Under the pieces are notes generated by a model. The model did not search any database, had not been told where the DNA came from, and saw nothing but the letters and a program-made list of their open reading frames with translations. Made by a program: the position numbers and the translations under genes. From Hymenopus coronatus (Eukaryota; Arthropoda; Insecta; Mantodea; Hymenopodidae), in contig CM060895.1 in the NCBI GenBank assembly GCA_030762935.1, positions 30,184,501-30,248,500 of the forward strand: a stretch of 64,000 nucleotides of DNA. Direction: 5' to 3'. Of this stretch, positions 13,568 through 28,500 are shown piece by piece (position 1 is the first letter of the stretch; each line of letters opens with the position of its first letter).

Positions 13568-16500
13568 GAATAAGAGTTCTGAGGATATCTAAAATCGTAG
13601 TAAAATTTTATTTTAATTTTTTAAAAATGTTTAAGTAAGAAAAATTTTCTTTGTTTACCGAAAATTTGGATTTTGTGACAATAGACCCTTCAAAAATAAG
13701 AAATTCATATATGGAGTAGACAAGTCTGCAAAACTTGTGGCTATGTATTATAGCAACAGTAGTTTAAATGCAAATTCAACTCAAATGTGTTCTATAAAGT
13801 TATATTTTTTGCTTCACTGTTTACTAATTCCAGTTTTAATTCATATTATAAATAATTTAATTATTAAATGAATAAATTGCTAACTGAAAGCATGCTACTA
13901 ACCCCATTATTTTTTCTTCCAATGTTCCTCTTGTGATCAGCCTATAAACATTGACTACTTTCTTTTGCCCTATACGATGAGCTCGGTCCATTGCCTGTAG
14001 ATCCTTCATTGGATTCCAGTCATGTTCCACAAATATCACCTAAACAAACAGCAGCAATTCATATCACATAGCAAAATATAAGCATCAGTCACAAGATTTC
14101 ATTTATATAGGCGTTTGACAGTTCCACTAATTTAATTGAAGCAATATCATATGCTAATTTTTCTTACTCATTTATAGCATCTAACTCATATCCAAAGACA
14201 TCTGATATGTTGCATTAGGTCCAACTCTTCATCAAACTCACCAACATACTAGTGCATTAAACAACATTTTAAAGCCCACTTTGGTAGTGTGGGGTTAGCA
14301 TGTCTGCCTCACATTCAAGAGGTTGTAAGCTCAAATCTCCCTTAGGATGAGTTATCGAATAAGGTTTGTTTGTTTTTGTTTTCTCATCCTGAGAAGATAA
14401 ATGCTGAGTAACTTTAAGCTCCCATAGGCCCCGGGATCATTTGAGCACACAATTTCACTGATTGATTTCATTCACCATCCGAAATGACCAATCAAGTTGA
14501 AGGAAGTTAAGTTACCACAAATAAAATACTTTATACCGTGTTACACAGAAAATTTTTAGACCTCAAATAACAAATTAATTTATCTCCTCTTGTCCTTCAT
14601 GAAATTATTAGTACTTCTTTTTTAAGCTTAACGTCCTTTAACTTGGTTGGTCATATTGGACGATGAATGAAATTGGTGAAATGATCTCAAGTGAACTTGG
14701 GGTCCATGGAGCTTAAAGTTACTCGATATCCATCTTCTCTGAATAAGGGAAAACCGTAAAAAAACCTTATCCAGTTATCTCACCCTAAGCGAGATTCAAA
14801 CCCATGACCTGATGAATGTGAGGCAGACCCGCTACCCCCACACTATCCAGGCAGGCAATGAAATTATTGTACTATGTACACAAGATTTCTTGGGCAGCCA
14901 GCTCCCTAGTCTTCCATAATTTTGGAATCAGAGCAACAACACTGAAACAAATACCGTATCTACTGGCTAAAATGTCTGTAGAGTTTACACACATGCATGT
15001 TGCTGTGTTTCATTTAATAGTTTGCAGTAAATTAGATACCTATTCACCATAATGGCTGAGGGCTTCAAAGAAAGAAACACTCTCTGGTTGACAACACTGC
15101 GGAAAGATAGGCAGGCAACCTCTCTCATTTCCCCCCCCCCCCCCCATAAAACTAGCACTCAAGAAAAGGTGCATATATAGTATAATGATCTTTAAGATTT
15201 TTATGGTGAATTATCCCCTTTAGAATATTTGTATTTCCATAAAAATCCTGGTAAACCTAGCTTTCTGCAGCTGACGAGCCTCGTTTCAACCATCTGACTG
15301 GCCTGTCAGTTTCCCTCACCCTGCCGCCTGCCATCTGTATCAAACTATATGCACAAAATCTGTGTATTTTCCTGATCTAAACAAGTGATCTTGGTTAGCA
15401 CATACTTTATGTGGGAATACTAATTATTGTTATAGGTATTACTTATTATTGCTGTTGCGTGCAAGTTTTGCAGTGCATTAAAACGGGAGTATAATGGCAT
15501 TCAAATGCTCTAAAGTTTATCACAGAACAATAAAAGACCAAGCTAGAGAAATAGCAAATGTGCTGAAATTTACAGGACAGGAAGCTGACGGAAAGAATTT
15601 TGTAATTCCCATGTGAATAAGCTTAATGAGGTATTGCAGCCGCAACGGGCATTTCATTGTCCACAGTTAAAAAAAATAGAGGAGATGATTGATGTACAGA
15701 GTGGCTCAGTTTCTTCATTCAGTACACCAAAATGAAACAAAAACAGGCCCAAACCTTGCACTGATCTGGATGATTTTGATTTGTGTGTAGTTCACAGGAC
15801 TACAAATAAATTCTACATTCATGAAAATACAGTTCCTACAGTGAAAGCTGTGTTACATAAATTAAGAAAAATAATTGATTATAAAGGCCAAGAATAAAGT
15901 TTGCCAAAAGTGTTCAAGCTTCTGGGGTTTCATTGGCAACAGATGCGTCAGAACAGGTGCATTCTTATTGAAAAACATGCCATAAGTAGTGTACGTGTTT
16001 CATTTCTACGTGCTATTACAAAATACCACCAGGAAGGTTGTCCTATTGTCTAAAGCAATGAAACATATATCCACGTTTGCACACGAAAAAGAAAGCTTGG
16101 TCTGACAATAGCACACATGGTTATATGGCACCTACCTCCAGGGAACAAAGGTCAATTATTGTGAATGCAGGAACAGAAAAAGGTTTCATTCCCAAAAGTG
16201 GTGATTATCATTGGGAAATGGACTTGAAGCTCAATCTTCCAGAAAAGTCTGTTCTTGTGATTGACAATGCTTCCTAACACAATGTGGCCAGAGACAAGTA
16301 TCCAACAATGAACACAAGAAAGCAGAAAATGCAAGACTAGTTGCTTAAAAATAGAATTCCATTCAGAAGTGACATGCTAAAAATAGAACTTTATGACCTT
16401 ATAAAGCTGCATAAGCCAAAGCATAAGAAGTATATTCTGGATGAAATTTTAGAAGATGGGTACATAATTCTCCTCTTACCATCGTACCATCCTGACCTCA

Positions 16501-19500
16501 ATGCCATAGAAAAAATTTGGGCAAATTTAAAAGAATGAGTTGTGCTTCGCAATGTGAGTTTCAAGATAGAAGCACCAAGTGGAAGAGCTGTATATAAAAA
16601 CTGAAGACCTCCTAAAAACAGAAGTGGAAAACCTGACATTCACTGTTAATGGTGGCAGTAGTTGCAGTAATGATTCACAAAATGATTTGTCAGCAGTCTG
16701 AATACCAGTGCGGCAGAAGATCGGAAATAAATATAGATGTTTTCGAAGACGACATGCTAGATGGCATCAAAGAGTTTCCCCAATCACCTCATGTCTAAGC
16801 CACACCTATCAGTAGTGAGAGCCACTCCTAAGGTAAGCATTGAAATATACCAGGGTTTTTACAGAAGTAATCCAACTCTAACCCTTATGATTGTAATACT
16901 GTACAGCCTTTTATTAATGGAAATCCCCCGATATCCCCACAAAAGAATGCAAAACATCTGAGGAACATCTGACTTCCTTAACCACTGCGACAACTTCAAA
17001 GTTCTGGAAATGCTACATAACCTACTAAATGCAGCCAGCAGAGTTTAGGCATATGCCCATTCTTTTCCACAACATAAATTTGCCTCACCTTTTGTATTTG
17101 CATGTTTCATGAATTTTTAGGACTAAATAAAGCAGTTTGATATTGCCCAAAAATGTTTGATTTAATGTATTTTAAGTACCTATTTTTCCTATGTTAGTGT
17201 ATTCTTGTTTCATTTGTGTTAGTTTATATGGAGTTACATCCAGATTTCTATATTTTTTCACACTATTCATAGAATCACAATTAAAATATAAAGGTCTACC
17301 ATGATTCTTAAAAACCTGTACTGTTAAAGGCAGCAAAACGGGAAACCCTAAAGACCAACTATCCATTAAGAGACATGCAGTAGATGTTTTAGTGACAGAT
17401 CTCAGCATTATATTAATAGTTTTTGACAAATCTATTTCTTTTCCATATAATTTAGATAAAGTGTTTATTACTGTGAAGCCAACTATGGGACTGATGGTTT
17501 AATTTTAATCTGTAATTGTGGGTATGTGTCAATTGTAAAATGTATTTAGTTTGTTTTAAAATCAACATTGCACATTAAATCAAGTTAGAGCATTAAATCA
17601 CTTTCATCATTATTTTAGTGCTTTTTTTTTAATGTCTATTTTTAATTTCATAGTGTCTAAATATGACATTAAGGGGCTTATTTTAAGGAGCTAAAACATT
17701 GTTTTTAGGCCTAAATTTCTGTGCTGTCTGCTATGGAACAATCATCGATTGGAATGGTCAAGTAACTTGTTAGATAACAATGTAGGTGAGGCTTTAAAGC
17801 TTTGCACCATCCTCTTAAACAAATGTAAACACATTTGATTGTCTTTTAGTTTGCTGATCTTAATTGATAAATCACCTACATATATATGGCCCATCTAAAA
17901 GGTTACATTATTTTTTAAAAGAATAATAAAACATTCAAACATTTCAAAAAGAGTGCATTTTAAAACATACATTTGATAATTTTTCTACATAAATTCCTCT
18001 GAATTTCCACATATTTTGGTACTGTGATAAGTTGTTTTATGCCAGTGTGAAACCAAAATGGTTAACAATCTTCCAATTCTTGTTTTAAGTCACTCTCATT
18101 TAAAAACATCTCTCAAGATGCTATCTCAGCTGTAGAAAAAGGTGGTAGATGTCAGGTGCAAGATCAGGAAAGTATGGGAAAAGCAAAAACATCCCATTGA
18201 AACTTTTCAAACAGAGCTTGAATCTCATGAGCAGCATGTGGGCGAGCATTATTGTGAAACATAATAATTATTTATGATACAAGTGATAAAAATGGAGTAT
18301 TACATTGTGAGTAGGAAGCTCATAATCCTACAAACATAAAACAAATTTATCACATATGTCATACTATATTAGGGCAGTTCTCAATATTTATAGACATAAA
18401 TAGATTGTTTTACTTATTTCACAAGTTCATGCTTAATGGTCTGTGATATTTAGTTATTGCCTTACTTAGCATCAGTGCTGACAACGTGATAACTTACTCG
18501 TACAGAACGAAAACATTCTATACCACGGAAGCAGCGTAACAGTTTTAATTTTGCTCTCTCTGCTTTTGTTTGGTTCAGCAGACTCCATGATTATGACATC
18601 CAAATTATAGGTACAAAAATAAACATTCACTATTTGAACATAGACTTACAGTATCTGCTCCTGTAAGGTTCAGTCCAAGACCTCCAACTTGTGTAGTGAG
18701 CAAGAGAACATCAATTGAAGGATCATTGTTAAACCTTGTTACAACAGAGTGCCTCAGTCCTGGTGGAATGCTTCCATCCAATCGTAGATATGTTACATTT
18801 GGCATGTGTTTCCTAAAATAAACCAACAGAAAAGTATTGAAGATCTACAATTTACAGCCAACTTGCAAATATTGGTTCCAGTTGCCATTCAAAATTATCA
18901 CTATTTAGGCTTATCTTCTAAATGGCAAAAACACAGTATGAAAACTGAACTTTTATAACTACAAATGTGCATATGGATAATTTTACTATTTGTGTGGTAG
19001 CAATGCTCGATAAACCATATATAACATGACTTACACCAACAGTCATCAGAACACAGTTTTGTCTGTTCCTTTTTTTCTCTATGTTTTCAAATAAATTCTC
19101 TTTGTTGCCCCGAACAGGCGAAAACAGGAATTATGAGCATTTGTTTTACTATGATTTTCCATTCTTTGTTGTTTTCTTTACACATTTTATTGAAGATAGA
19201 GAGTGTAGAGGGTGGCACAGTTAAAAGTAGCCTATTTCCCCTTGAATGTAAAAGTAATATTTTGAATGCACATATTCATGCTCAACAATGGATAATTTTA
19301 TACAAATATTATTAGAATTCTTTAATTATTGATTGTTAACATTCTTCTGTCAGCAATTCAATTTATTTCATCAGTGAAGTTAGATGTTTCTCTGTTCCAT
19401 AAAGTTACTTTCTTGATAGAAGAAAGAATTGAAATTGTGGAAGCATATGTGAAAACAGGTTCAGAAGCTCGCAAAATTTCTGGGGTCAGGCATCAGGATA

Positions 19501-22500
19501 GAGGACTACCAACAAAGAGAACAATACAGTCTGTACAAAAATCTGTGCCTCTACAATCTGTGCAAAATGTAAAATGACAAAGAATTCCTTCAGTTTGCAC
19601 ACCAAAAGTTATTACAGATATTTGCCGAAGAATTATTTACAGCCCAAAGAAGGCTACACATAAATTGGCCGAACAGGTGTATGTAAGTAGCAGTTGCCAG
19701 TGGAATTGAAAAGTCTAAATTTGAAGCCATATCATGTGACAGTTGGACAATTACAGAAGGACGGCAGTCAGAAACATGTAGATTACATTGCGTGGCTTTT
19801 GAATAACATCAACAATGGTTTGTTAGACCCTTTGCATTACATAATGAGGGATGAAGCATGGTTTCATCTTTCCGGTCATGTAAATTCACAGAACACAAAG
19901 AACTGGACAACAGAAAGCCCTAACATTGTGTGTCAGCAACCCTTTCTTGATGAAAAGAATCAGCTTTTGGTGTGGTGTAACAGGAACACTTATCATTGGA
20001 CCAATATTTAAGACACTACACTTGACACGGTTGCAAATGTGGACATTTTTTATACATTTTGTGCTCAACTCACTGAATATGAAAAATAATACTGCTTCTT
20101 CCAACAAGATGGGGCAACATGGCACAAGTGTAAGTCATCCATGGAACGAGTTCATGATGACTTCTTTGAGAATCAGACTATTAGCAAACATTTGAGGCCG
20201 GATCTAACAAATGTGATTTTTTCCTGTGGGGACATGAAAAGCAAGGTCTGTGAAACAAATCTACTCAAAGTACAGGAACTGAAACACAACATCAGCCATG
20301 ACGTTGCTACCATCAATATCCATACTTTACTATGGGTGTATTGAATATGCTTAAATGTGCGCAGCTGTTTATTGATGCTGCAGGTGATCACTTTCAACAT
20401 CTATAAATGTATTTTTCATTGTAAATAAATGCTAAGGCCATTTCTATAATTTTACTGCATTTCCTTATTCTTTATATATGCTAATTTTATCTGTGCTACC
20501 CTGTATTATATTCCATTAAAAATTCAATACTGAAATTTCATTAAAATAGATGTTTTGAGGACCCTATCTTAGCCATATACATTCAAAAAGTGGGATGAAT
20601 TACACACTTAGCATTTAGGTTCGCTATCTTTCAAGTATGGAACACAAATATTTTCAAGAAAATTTTCCCATGCATCCTTTTTCTGATTTTTTAAAATTCA
20701 GGGACCTCAAAATATGCATTTTGATGAAACCTCTATATTGAAATTGGGGGTAAATAAATACCAAATTTATGTACTGTAAGTTACTAATTTCTAAGACCGA
20801 AGCGAAATTAGAAGAAACAGTTCAGCTTCAGATTAAAGGCATAACAATGTATTTGAAAAATGCGTGTTAATGGAATGTGAAATGAATCAAAACATGAATG
20901 GCAAAGGAAGAAAGGGTAAAGGGACAGCAATGCTGAGAGTGATTACATATGGAAGAGAGATGGCTGGAATACTGCATGAGAAGCCACTGCTTGAATGCAC
21001 AAATGGTGAACAAGAAAAATATTTGTGAATAAAAAAAAATTACCAGACAGGAAAAATAAAATTAATGATTCATATGTATATACAGAAGCAAGTGGAAAAT
21101 AGAGTGCAGGAGGCTGAGTTAATTATAAAGGGCTTCTTTTGGGCAGAAAATTAATTGCCTCACTGACTGTTCATAGCACTTATACCAATCATTACAGTAT
21201 ATTGCATTTTTAGCCACCATGTATAAACCATGTTAACTGTCCATCTCCAAAGAAATGGAGTTAGCTCTTACCTACAGCTAGGATTAAAAAACAAGTCAAC
21301 TGTTTATAAAACTAATAAATGTATGAAAAACATAGATTGTTTCAATGGGGGGATTTTATCTTTTGTGGTTGTATGGAGGAGGTTTTTTAAACTGTGCTTA
21401 TTAACTGGGGCTAAGTTCATGTTCCATTTTTTGAAAATCTTTTGAAATTTTTGGTGTGCCAAAGGGTGGTAAGTGAATTTTTTGTAGCTAGTTTCTGCTT
21501 TTATTCTTATTAAAGTGCTAATTTCTTTTACTTTCTTCTGTTTCATGAATTTATTAATCTTCTTCTTTACCAAATGCTCTGTGTAGCCATTCTTTTGTGC
21601 AATTTCTATGATCCTATTAAGTTCTAATTTGAATTTCATCTCCTCCATACAAACACAAAAGATAAAATTCCCCCATTGAAACAATCAGGAATATATGAAA
21701 TCAGCTGCAAGGAATGTGAAAAGGTATACATAGGAAAAACAAAACAAAACATTGGACAGTGTTTTAAAGAACTCATGAGATATTTAAAATATAAACAGAT
21801 AATTCAGCTGTAGCACATCATTTTTGGACTCAAAACCATAACTTTCACAGTGAGCCCAAGTTATTAAAATTAGTACAGAATTCAATTGGATTAACAGTTT
21901 GGGAAAATCTATTAATTTTAAAAAACAATAACAAGGTCATAAATTTTGGCATACCACAAACAAATGGACTTCGTTTTTAATTGGTAGTCGAATATACACA
22001 CATGTGCTTCACAAAAACTTACTTTTACGCAGAACTAGTTTCGCATGCGTGTTACATGCGTGTTGCTAGCAGTAGTCAATGCATGTAACACGCATGCGAA
22101 ACTAGTTCTGCGTAAAAGTAAGTTTTTGTGAAGCACATGTGTGTATATTCGACTACCAATTAAAAACTAATTGCTAGCTTCACAGTGTACCACTTCCAGT
22201 ATTCAAAATTAAAAATGGACTTATCTCAAAATTCATCTATCCGGAAGAGAGAACTCCACAGGCCGCTACCACGAGTTTGTCAGTGAATCTCCATTGAAAA
22301 TGGTGTCAAAAACCACCAAAACATTTCCGAAGTAAGTTACTTTATTTCAAGAGTGAAGTTTGAGTGTAATCTATGTTTTACTCCAATTTGATTAGTTACT
22401 TCACTGTGCATTCCCATTAATGTTTTAATAAATGTATGTTTGCTTCATTCTACTTACTTGAATAGATCATCCTCCAATATATCAAGCATGGCTTTCAGCT

Positions 22501-25500
22501 GGCAGAAAATGAGTGCTCTATGCTGATTTATAATTATATCACCATTTTGCCCAGCTGGTGGGAGACCTATGCCACAGTCTTGTAGTAATTGTCTGAAATA
22601 ATTTAATAAGTAATTACACTCCATGCATGTTATCTAGATCAATCATCAAGCACTACCAAATTCTATCACACAGCCCATAATGCACTGTAACAGTATTGCT
22701 TCTTACTTGAGAGCTGGTAGTTTGGCTGCATGCTGAATATCAGCCATTTTGCTGCTTTCCTGCTTCAACTGTACTGCAATTCTTTCAAATTCTGGATGCC
22801 GTGGTGTAAGAACCAATTTAGGGTGGTTGCATACATTCTGCAAATATCGCAGCGCCTGTAAATAAAGCAATTGCATTAAGCAATATATTCTTATAAAATG
22901 TAAAACAAGTGAAATTAGGATCCTTATATCCACTTTTCCTCAGAAAAGGTACCTCAACTGATATGTGCCAGTCATGTATAAGAATGTCATATTTATCCGA
23001 ACACAAGGTGATGTTTTTTCAAAATATTAATTTTGAAAACTAGGAGTAGTCTTGCATTCGCGGTGTATGTTTTCCAAATAGCATGCATGAAGAATAAGTT
23101 TCAAACTTCATGGGTATGGCAGTGACGAATCCTGGGGGAAATGATAAAGAGTATTGCCAAGGTCTGATGTATGCAGCAGAAAATTAGGGGAGGGGAGAGG
23201 GTCTATAGCCCTTCTCAGTTCTTCCATGGATCCATTTATATGTATATCATTCTTGCAAAACTTCTGGTTTGTTGGTGTTCATTTAGATTCAATATGCTCT
23301 GGTGGTTGCAATATGATTTTAAACTGCAGAACTTCTATTTGAATGAGAGTGTGTGTTAGTGCATTGAAATCACACTAAAACTTATATTCTAATATTATAT
23401 CTACCAATGGAATTAGTGACATAGTGAAATTCTCCACTAGACGGCTAGTTAGCAACACAAGTTCACTACAGTGGTGGGATCCCCTTCTAGAAGGTAGTGT
23501 ACATACCACTGATGGAGACGAACATCTTTGAAACCTTTCTGATGAATTTGCAATTTTAATATTCCCAAAGTTTGCTCCACCAAGGGTGAAAGAATGTCCT
23601 GATTTAAGCACCATCAAATTTTGAGGGAATGATAGAGTTAAAAAATCTGGGAGATAAAATAATAGCTATGGTAACAGCATCATCAATCTCATTCCATGGC
23701 CTACTACAAGGCGAGGAATCCATATGATGACACACTTAGGTCAACAAACAGTTACAGGTAAGATTATAGTACGTGTATTGTCAACGGAATCTGTGCAAAT
23801 GACATACTGCCTTAAGCTTTGCTGCCAAATATATAACAGAGGTTACACTTTTACAGAAGATTATAATCTCCCAGCTAAATATTGGATGCAAGAAAACAAA
23901 TGATTTCATCTAATTAACATTAGATACCAATTAACCAAATATTAAAAAGCTCGGCAACAAAACTGAAGCACTATCTGAAAAAGAAAAAATTATATTAAGC
24001 ATCAATAAACGGATACCTTATTCCCTGATCCTCTGAGCCAGGGTTTCTCAAAAGCATAAAATCTCATGTGCACTAACCGAGGTGCAGAAGTTCTGTGGAC
24101 TGTGCATCAGTCAAGCCCAATGAAAAAATGGAAATGGCATATTATTTATGGACGCTCTTTAACTACTGTGGTTCTCAGCGTCCCTTTCTAAATTGGGCAT
24201 GAAAGATCGCTTAATTTTGCTCAGAGGCCTCTCTATCAGGCTTGAGGTTCTTTTACATGCCGTAAATCTATGACATGGAACTAACGGCTTTACTTCCCTT
24301 CCAAAGGAAGCCATGCTAAGGATGTTTACACCCGAAGAAATCCATCATCTGCCAGGTTTGAACCCGTGACCTTAGGTATATGAAGTCACGGAGGGCGACT
24401 AGGTCAAACTCAGGTTGGATATTTTGCAGTGTGGAATAGGCAGCAATGAAGGTGAGGTATAAGGAGAGGAAGTGGGGGGGGGGGGCACAAGCAAGATAGG
24501 TATAAGGAAAGAGAGAGACAGCGGTATTACTCTAAAATGAGGAGTGGGGGCTTGCAATGTGGTACTTAGCACCTTTCGCTGTACAATCTACTGGTGCAAG
24601 CACCCTAAAAGGTTCTGCTCTGAACCATCAGGATGAATAAAATGTCAATCACAGCCCCAAAATGCGTCTTAGGCTATAAAAAGGATGAATGAACTCTGGT
24701 TGATTGATTATGGGCATCAACACCAACCCAAAATGTAATTTGGTCTCGGAGTGTGATTACGTAGGAAAATTGTTACCCTTCATAGTTAAGCAATATGAAG
24801 TTCAGCTGCTAAAGGTGCATATGTAAATAAACATCTATTACATAAGTCCTGGTGAAGGACTACTTGTAACCACACTATTAGCCAGTTCTGTGCCTAATGC
24901 TAAATAGTATTGAAATAACGGTATTTAAGCAAAGCAAGGCTGAAAATCATGCAAAATGCCCCTATAATCAGGCATCAACCACTGTTGAAGTACTTGCAAT
25001 AAATCATCTATATCTTATCTGTAAATAATGCACTTAAAAGACTGTGACAAGTTATGTATTTTCTTTACAGTTATAACTTCATACTCAGCCTTAAGCTTTG
25101 GAAGGTTGGTGTTTCAGAGATCAAGAGCAGAGCAAGGATAAGCACCAGAAATCCTTTGCACTTAACTCAGGTGCAATAAACCTCAGAAAAGCATTCTCTG
25201 TTCCACAGTCCTGTATGAGCATTAAATGATACCTTTTGATGAATGTGGGATATAGGGTTCCCTACCCTATGGGGAAGTATACCCTTCAACGAGATTTTCT
25301 GGTCATGTTTTATGAAGCAGAGATAAACAGCAAAAGTTGTTGACATTATCTACTTTTCATTAACATGTATTACTAATATATGTAGTTCAAGTGGATCAGT
25401 TATCACTGCGTAAGTTCCAGCAAAGTGTTCTATTCTGGATGCTAGACCAACTTATATGAATCAGCCCGATAGCCCTACTCCTCTCATTTGGGGTCACACC

Positions 25501-28500
25501 TCTTGATGTAAAATCCAGCACTATTTGGTGATCCAGATACTAACAATTAGAAACGTAAAATCAGATTGAAAATTTGATACCATAGCTGGAATCTGAACCA
25601 TGGGTCTTCAGCTTGCTGTACCATTGTTCTAACCAACTGTTACCATGGCAACATGCCAAGCAACATTTAAGCCCTGAACTGACACATTTTTCTTGATATA
25701 ATATACCAAATGGCAATTAACAATATTGTAACTACCTTTAATTTTTAATCCTTCTTTTCATTAATTATAAATTGTCTGATTGATTAATGTTTAAAGGAAT
25801 TCAGTAAAAGTGACATCCAAATTATGCTTTTATATTTCTGGACTCAGTTTTAACATATGCCACTTACACTTTAATTTAAAAGAGGCTAATTTTGAGAACA
25901 ATGACTTCTATTTTCAACCTTGGGGGCCAAACTGTCATTGCTGGTTGTATGCACCCGTAGGCTGAATAGTAAAATCAAAGAGTAAGTGATGTATTACAAC
26001 CAACTCCACAAAAATAAAAGTACAAATTACCTACTCACCCTTGGCTCAACTTGCCTGGGTATTCATCAAGGTGGGAACAAGGAGAAAGTAAGATAATAGA
26101 AATATAAAGCCTTGAACATGTACACATGGAGAAGATGCATGTAGTACAAATAGAGAAGTATAGAAAAAACCTTTCTATGAAATTTGAGGTTCAACATACC
26201 TGGAAAATATGGGTATTGCCTTGCATAGAACTGGGTGTACTTCCATGTGCCAAAGATTCTTGCAGAGACTGGTGAGCTTGAGAGCGTGAAAAGTCCTCAT
26301 AAAGCTGCTCCTGGAGTGGACTTAGTTCACAATAGTAATCCTGAGTTATTTTTGGTGGCAAGTCTTGAAGAACATCTTCCTTCATTCTGCGAAGCAGGAA
26401 TGGTAATACTTGTCTATGCAATGCCTCCATAGCAAGGGCTCCTGAAAACACACATCATTCATAGCAAATACAAAATTGTCATTAACAAAATAAATGTTTT
26501 GTTTGTTAATGACTCGGAGAATTGCCAGGATCATATTAGCACCACCAGTGTGCCAGAATTTTGTCCTGCAGTAGTTCTTTTACATATCAATAAATCTACT
26601 GACATATGGCTGTCACTTTTAAGCACACTTAATAACCATTGGTCTGGGTCAAGTTTGAACTGCAACCTCAGGCTTAACCAACTAAGTCACCAAGACTGAT
26701 TTTGTCACTAATACATTAGTATGAACAGATTAATGCTCTAAGCTTTTGAGAAGGTACATTAAGAAGGAGAATGCAGGAAATTTGTAAAAAATTATTTTTT
26801 TTAGGATTATGTGATCTTACAAATTGGAATTACCTTTTTAATTTGATATGTTTTATACTATAAGTAGAACACTTTTATTTTATATGCATTTTTAAAAATG
26901 GTACTGCATTTGTTACTTTGTACTGTGAATTCTGCACCACTCACAGAAAAAATTTAGACGTGTACATTCATGTAACTTTCTCTACCTACTCTGCAACAAA
27001 TTATTCTTACAACTAATAACTTCGAGTACTTCATGCTAATCGAGATAAACAGTAGAGCAATGTTTTTACTACATGATTTATTGCAGGTACAAGGTTAATA
27101 AGGCAATACAGTAAGCTGAAGTGATAGTCAAGTCCTTTCAGAGGTGGGTGCCAAACCATGACCTTGAAATTCCATTCTTGTATGACCAGGGGGAAAAAAA
27201 GAAGGGGGGGGGGGATGGTGACTTCTCATTTGGAAAAATGGAAGTATTCAGAAGTTCAAACAAAAACAAGGAATACTCAAAAATAGCCAGCTCCACAAAA
27301 AAAATGTATTTGAATAAATTGTGCATTTTGGGATCAGATTTTTTGTGTACTGTTTATCTCTTATGGATCACCAGTTATGCAAATGTCATCCAGAATGAAA
27401 AGGACTTTTGAGGTTATTCCCAGAAAATTCAAGATATACATTTTCTAATGCAAATGCCTTTAATATACAGGGTGAATTCAACTGAAAAAACTTCAGGGGT
27501 TACAAAGGAATAGTTTAGATTCACATGGAGATTTAACTACTACAATCTATGACAACAAACTTTGCGATTAAGAAATGATTTTGCACTGGAATTTTCGTAC
27601 TGATAATTTCACATACATAAAGACTGAACACACATGCGGTGCTGATTTCCATTCACAAGTAGTTATCCATTGCCATTCAAGTGTAAAAACTGCTACCAAC
27701 GTGGTAGTCGTTCTTCATGGTGTAATGGTTACCATGCTAACTTCATATACCCAAAGTCACGGGTTCAAACTCATCAGAGGATGATGGATTTTTTTTGGGT
27801 GTCAAAATTCTTAGCATGGCTTCCTTCGGAAGGGAAGTAAAGCTGTTGGTCCTGTGTCATAGATTTATGGCACGTAAAAGAACCTCAAGCCTGATAGAGA
27901 GGCCTCTGAGCAAAATTAAGCGGCCTTTAACGCCCAATATAGAATGGGATGCTGAGAATCACAGTAGTTAAAGAGCATCCATAAATAACATACCATTTAC
28001 ATTTACCAATATGGTATTTTTGAAGTTATGAGCTCCATCAAGGGCCAGTACACCACTGACCTCCAGTTTCACATTGTGGAAAACTGTACAAATTAGAGAG
28101 GGGTGTTTTTCTATGTACAGAAATAGAGCAGTCAGAAGCAAGCTCGGCTCCCAGTTGATGGCACTGGGTAGGTCTGGGTTCAAACCTCACTCAATGTCTT
28201 CAACTTTTTTTCCCCCAAGCACATGAATGACATATGTTTGGAATGAACCCAATTTACATTTTTAGTGTTTCTTTTAAAAATGATTTTACAGAGATACTCA
28301 TATATTATGCTTTAACATATTGCATAGTAAAAAGGAACATTCTTTCTGTTCTTCCTGTGCATGCATGGTTTGCAACATGGTATTGTAATATTGGGTATAC
28401 TGATGTGAATGCATACAGATACTTTCAGAATAATAATGTATGTGTTTCACTACTTCTATTACTGTTACTTGGAGTACACAGATACTTACCTGCAGTGGTG

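Noticed and set aside
13077..13638. Long Asn-rich (171 codons) and Ile-rich frames
   Set aside because: They are translations of an AAT/GAT/TAT triplet array open in several frames on both strands.
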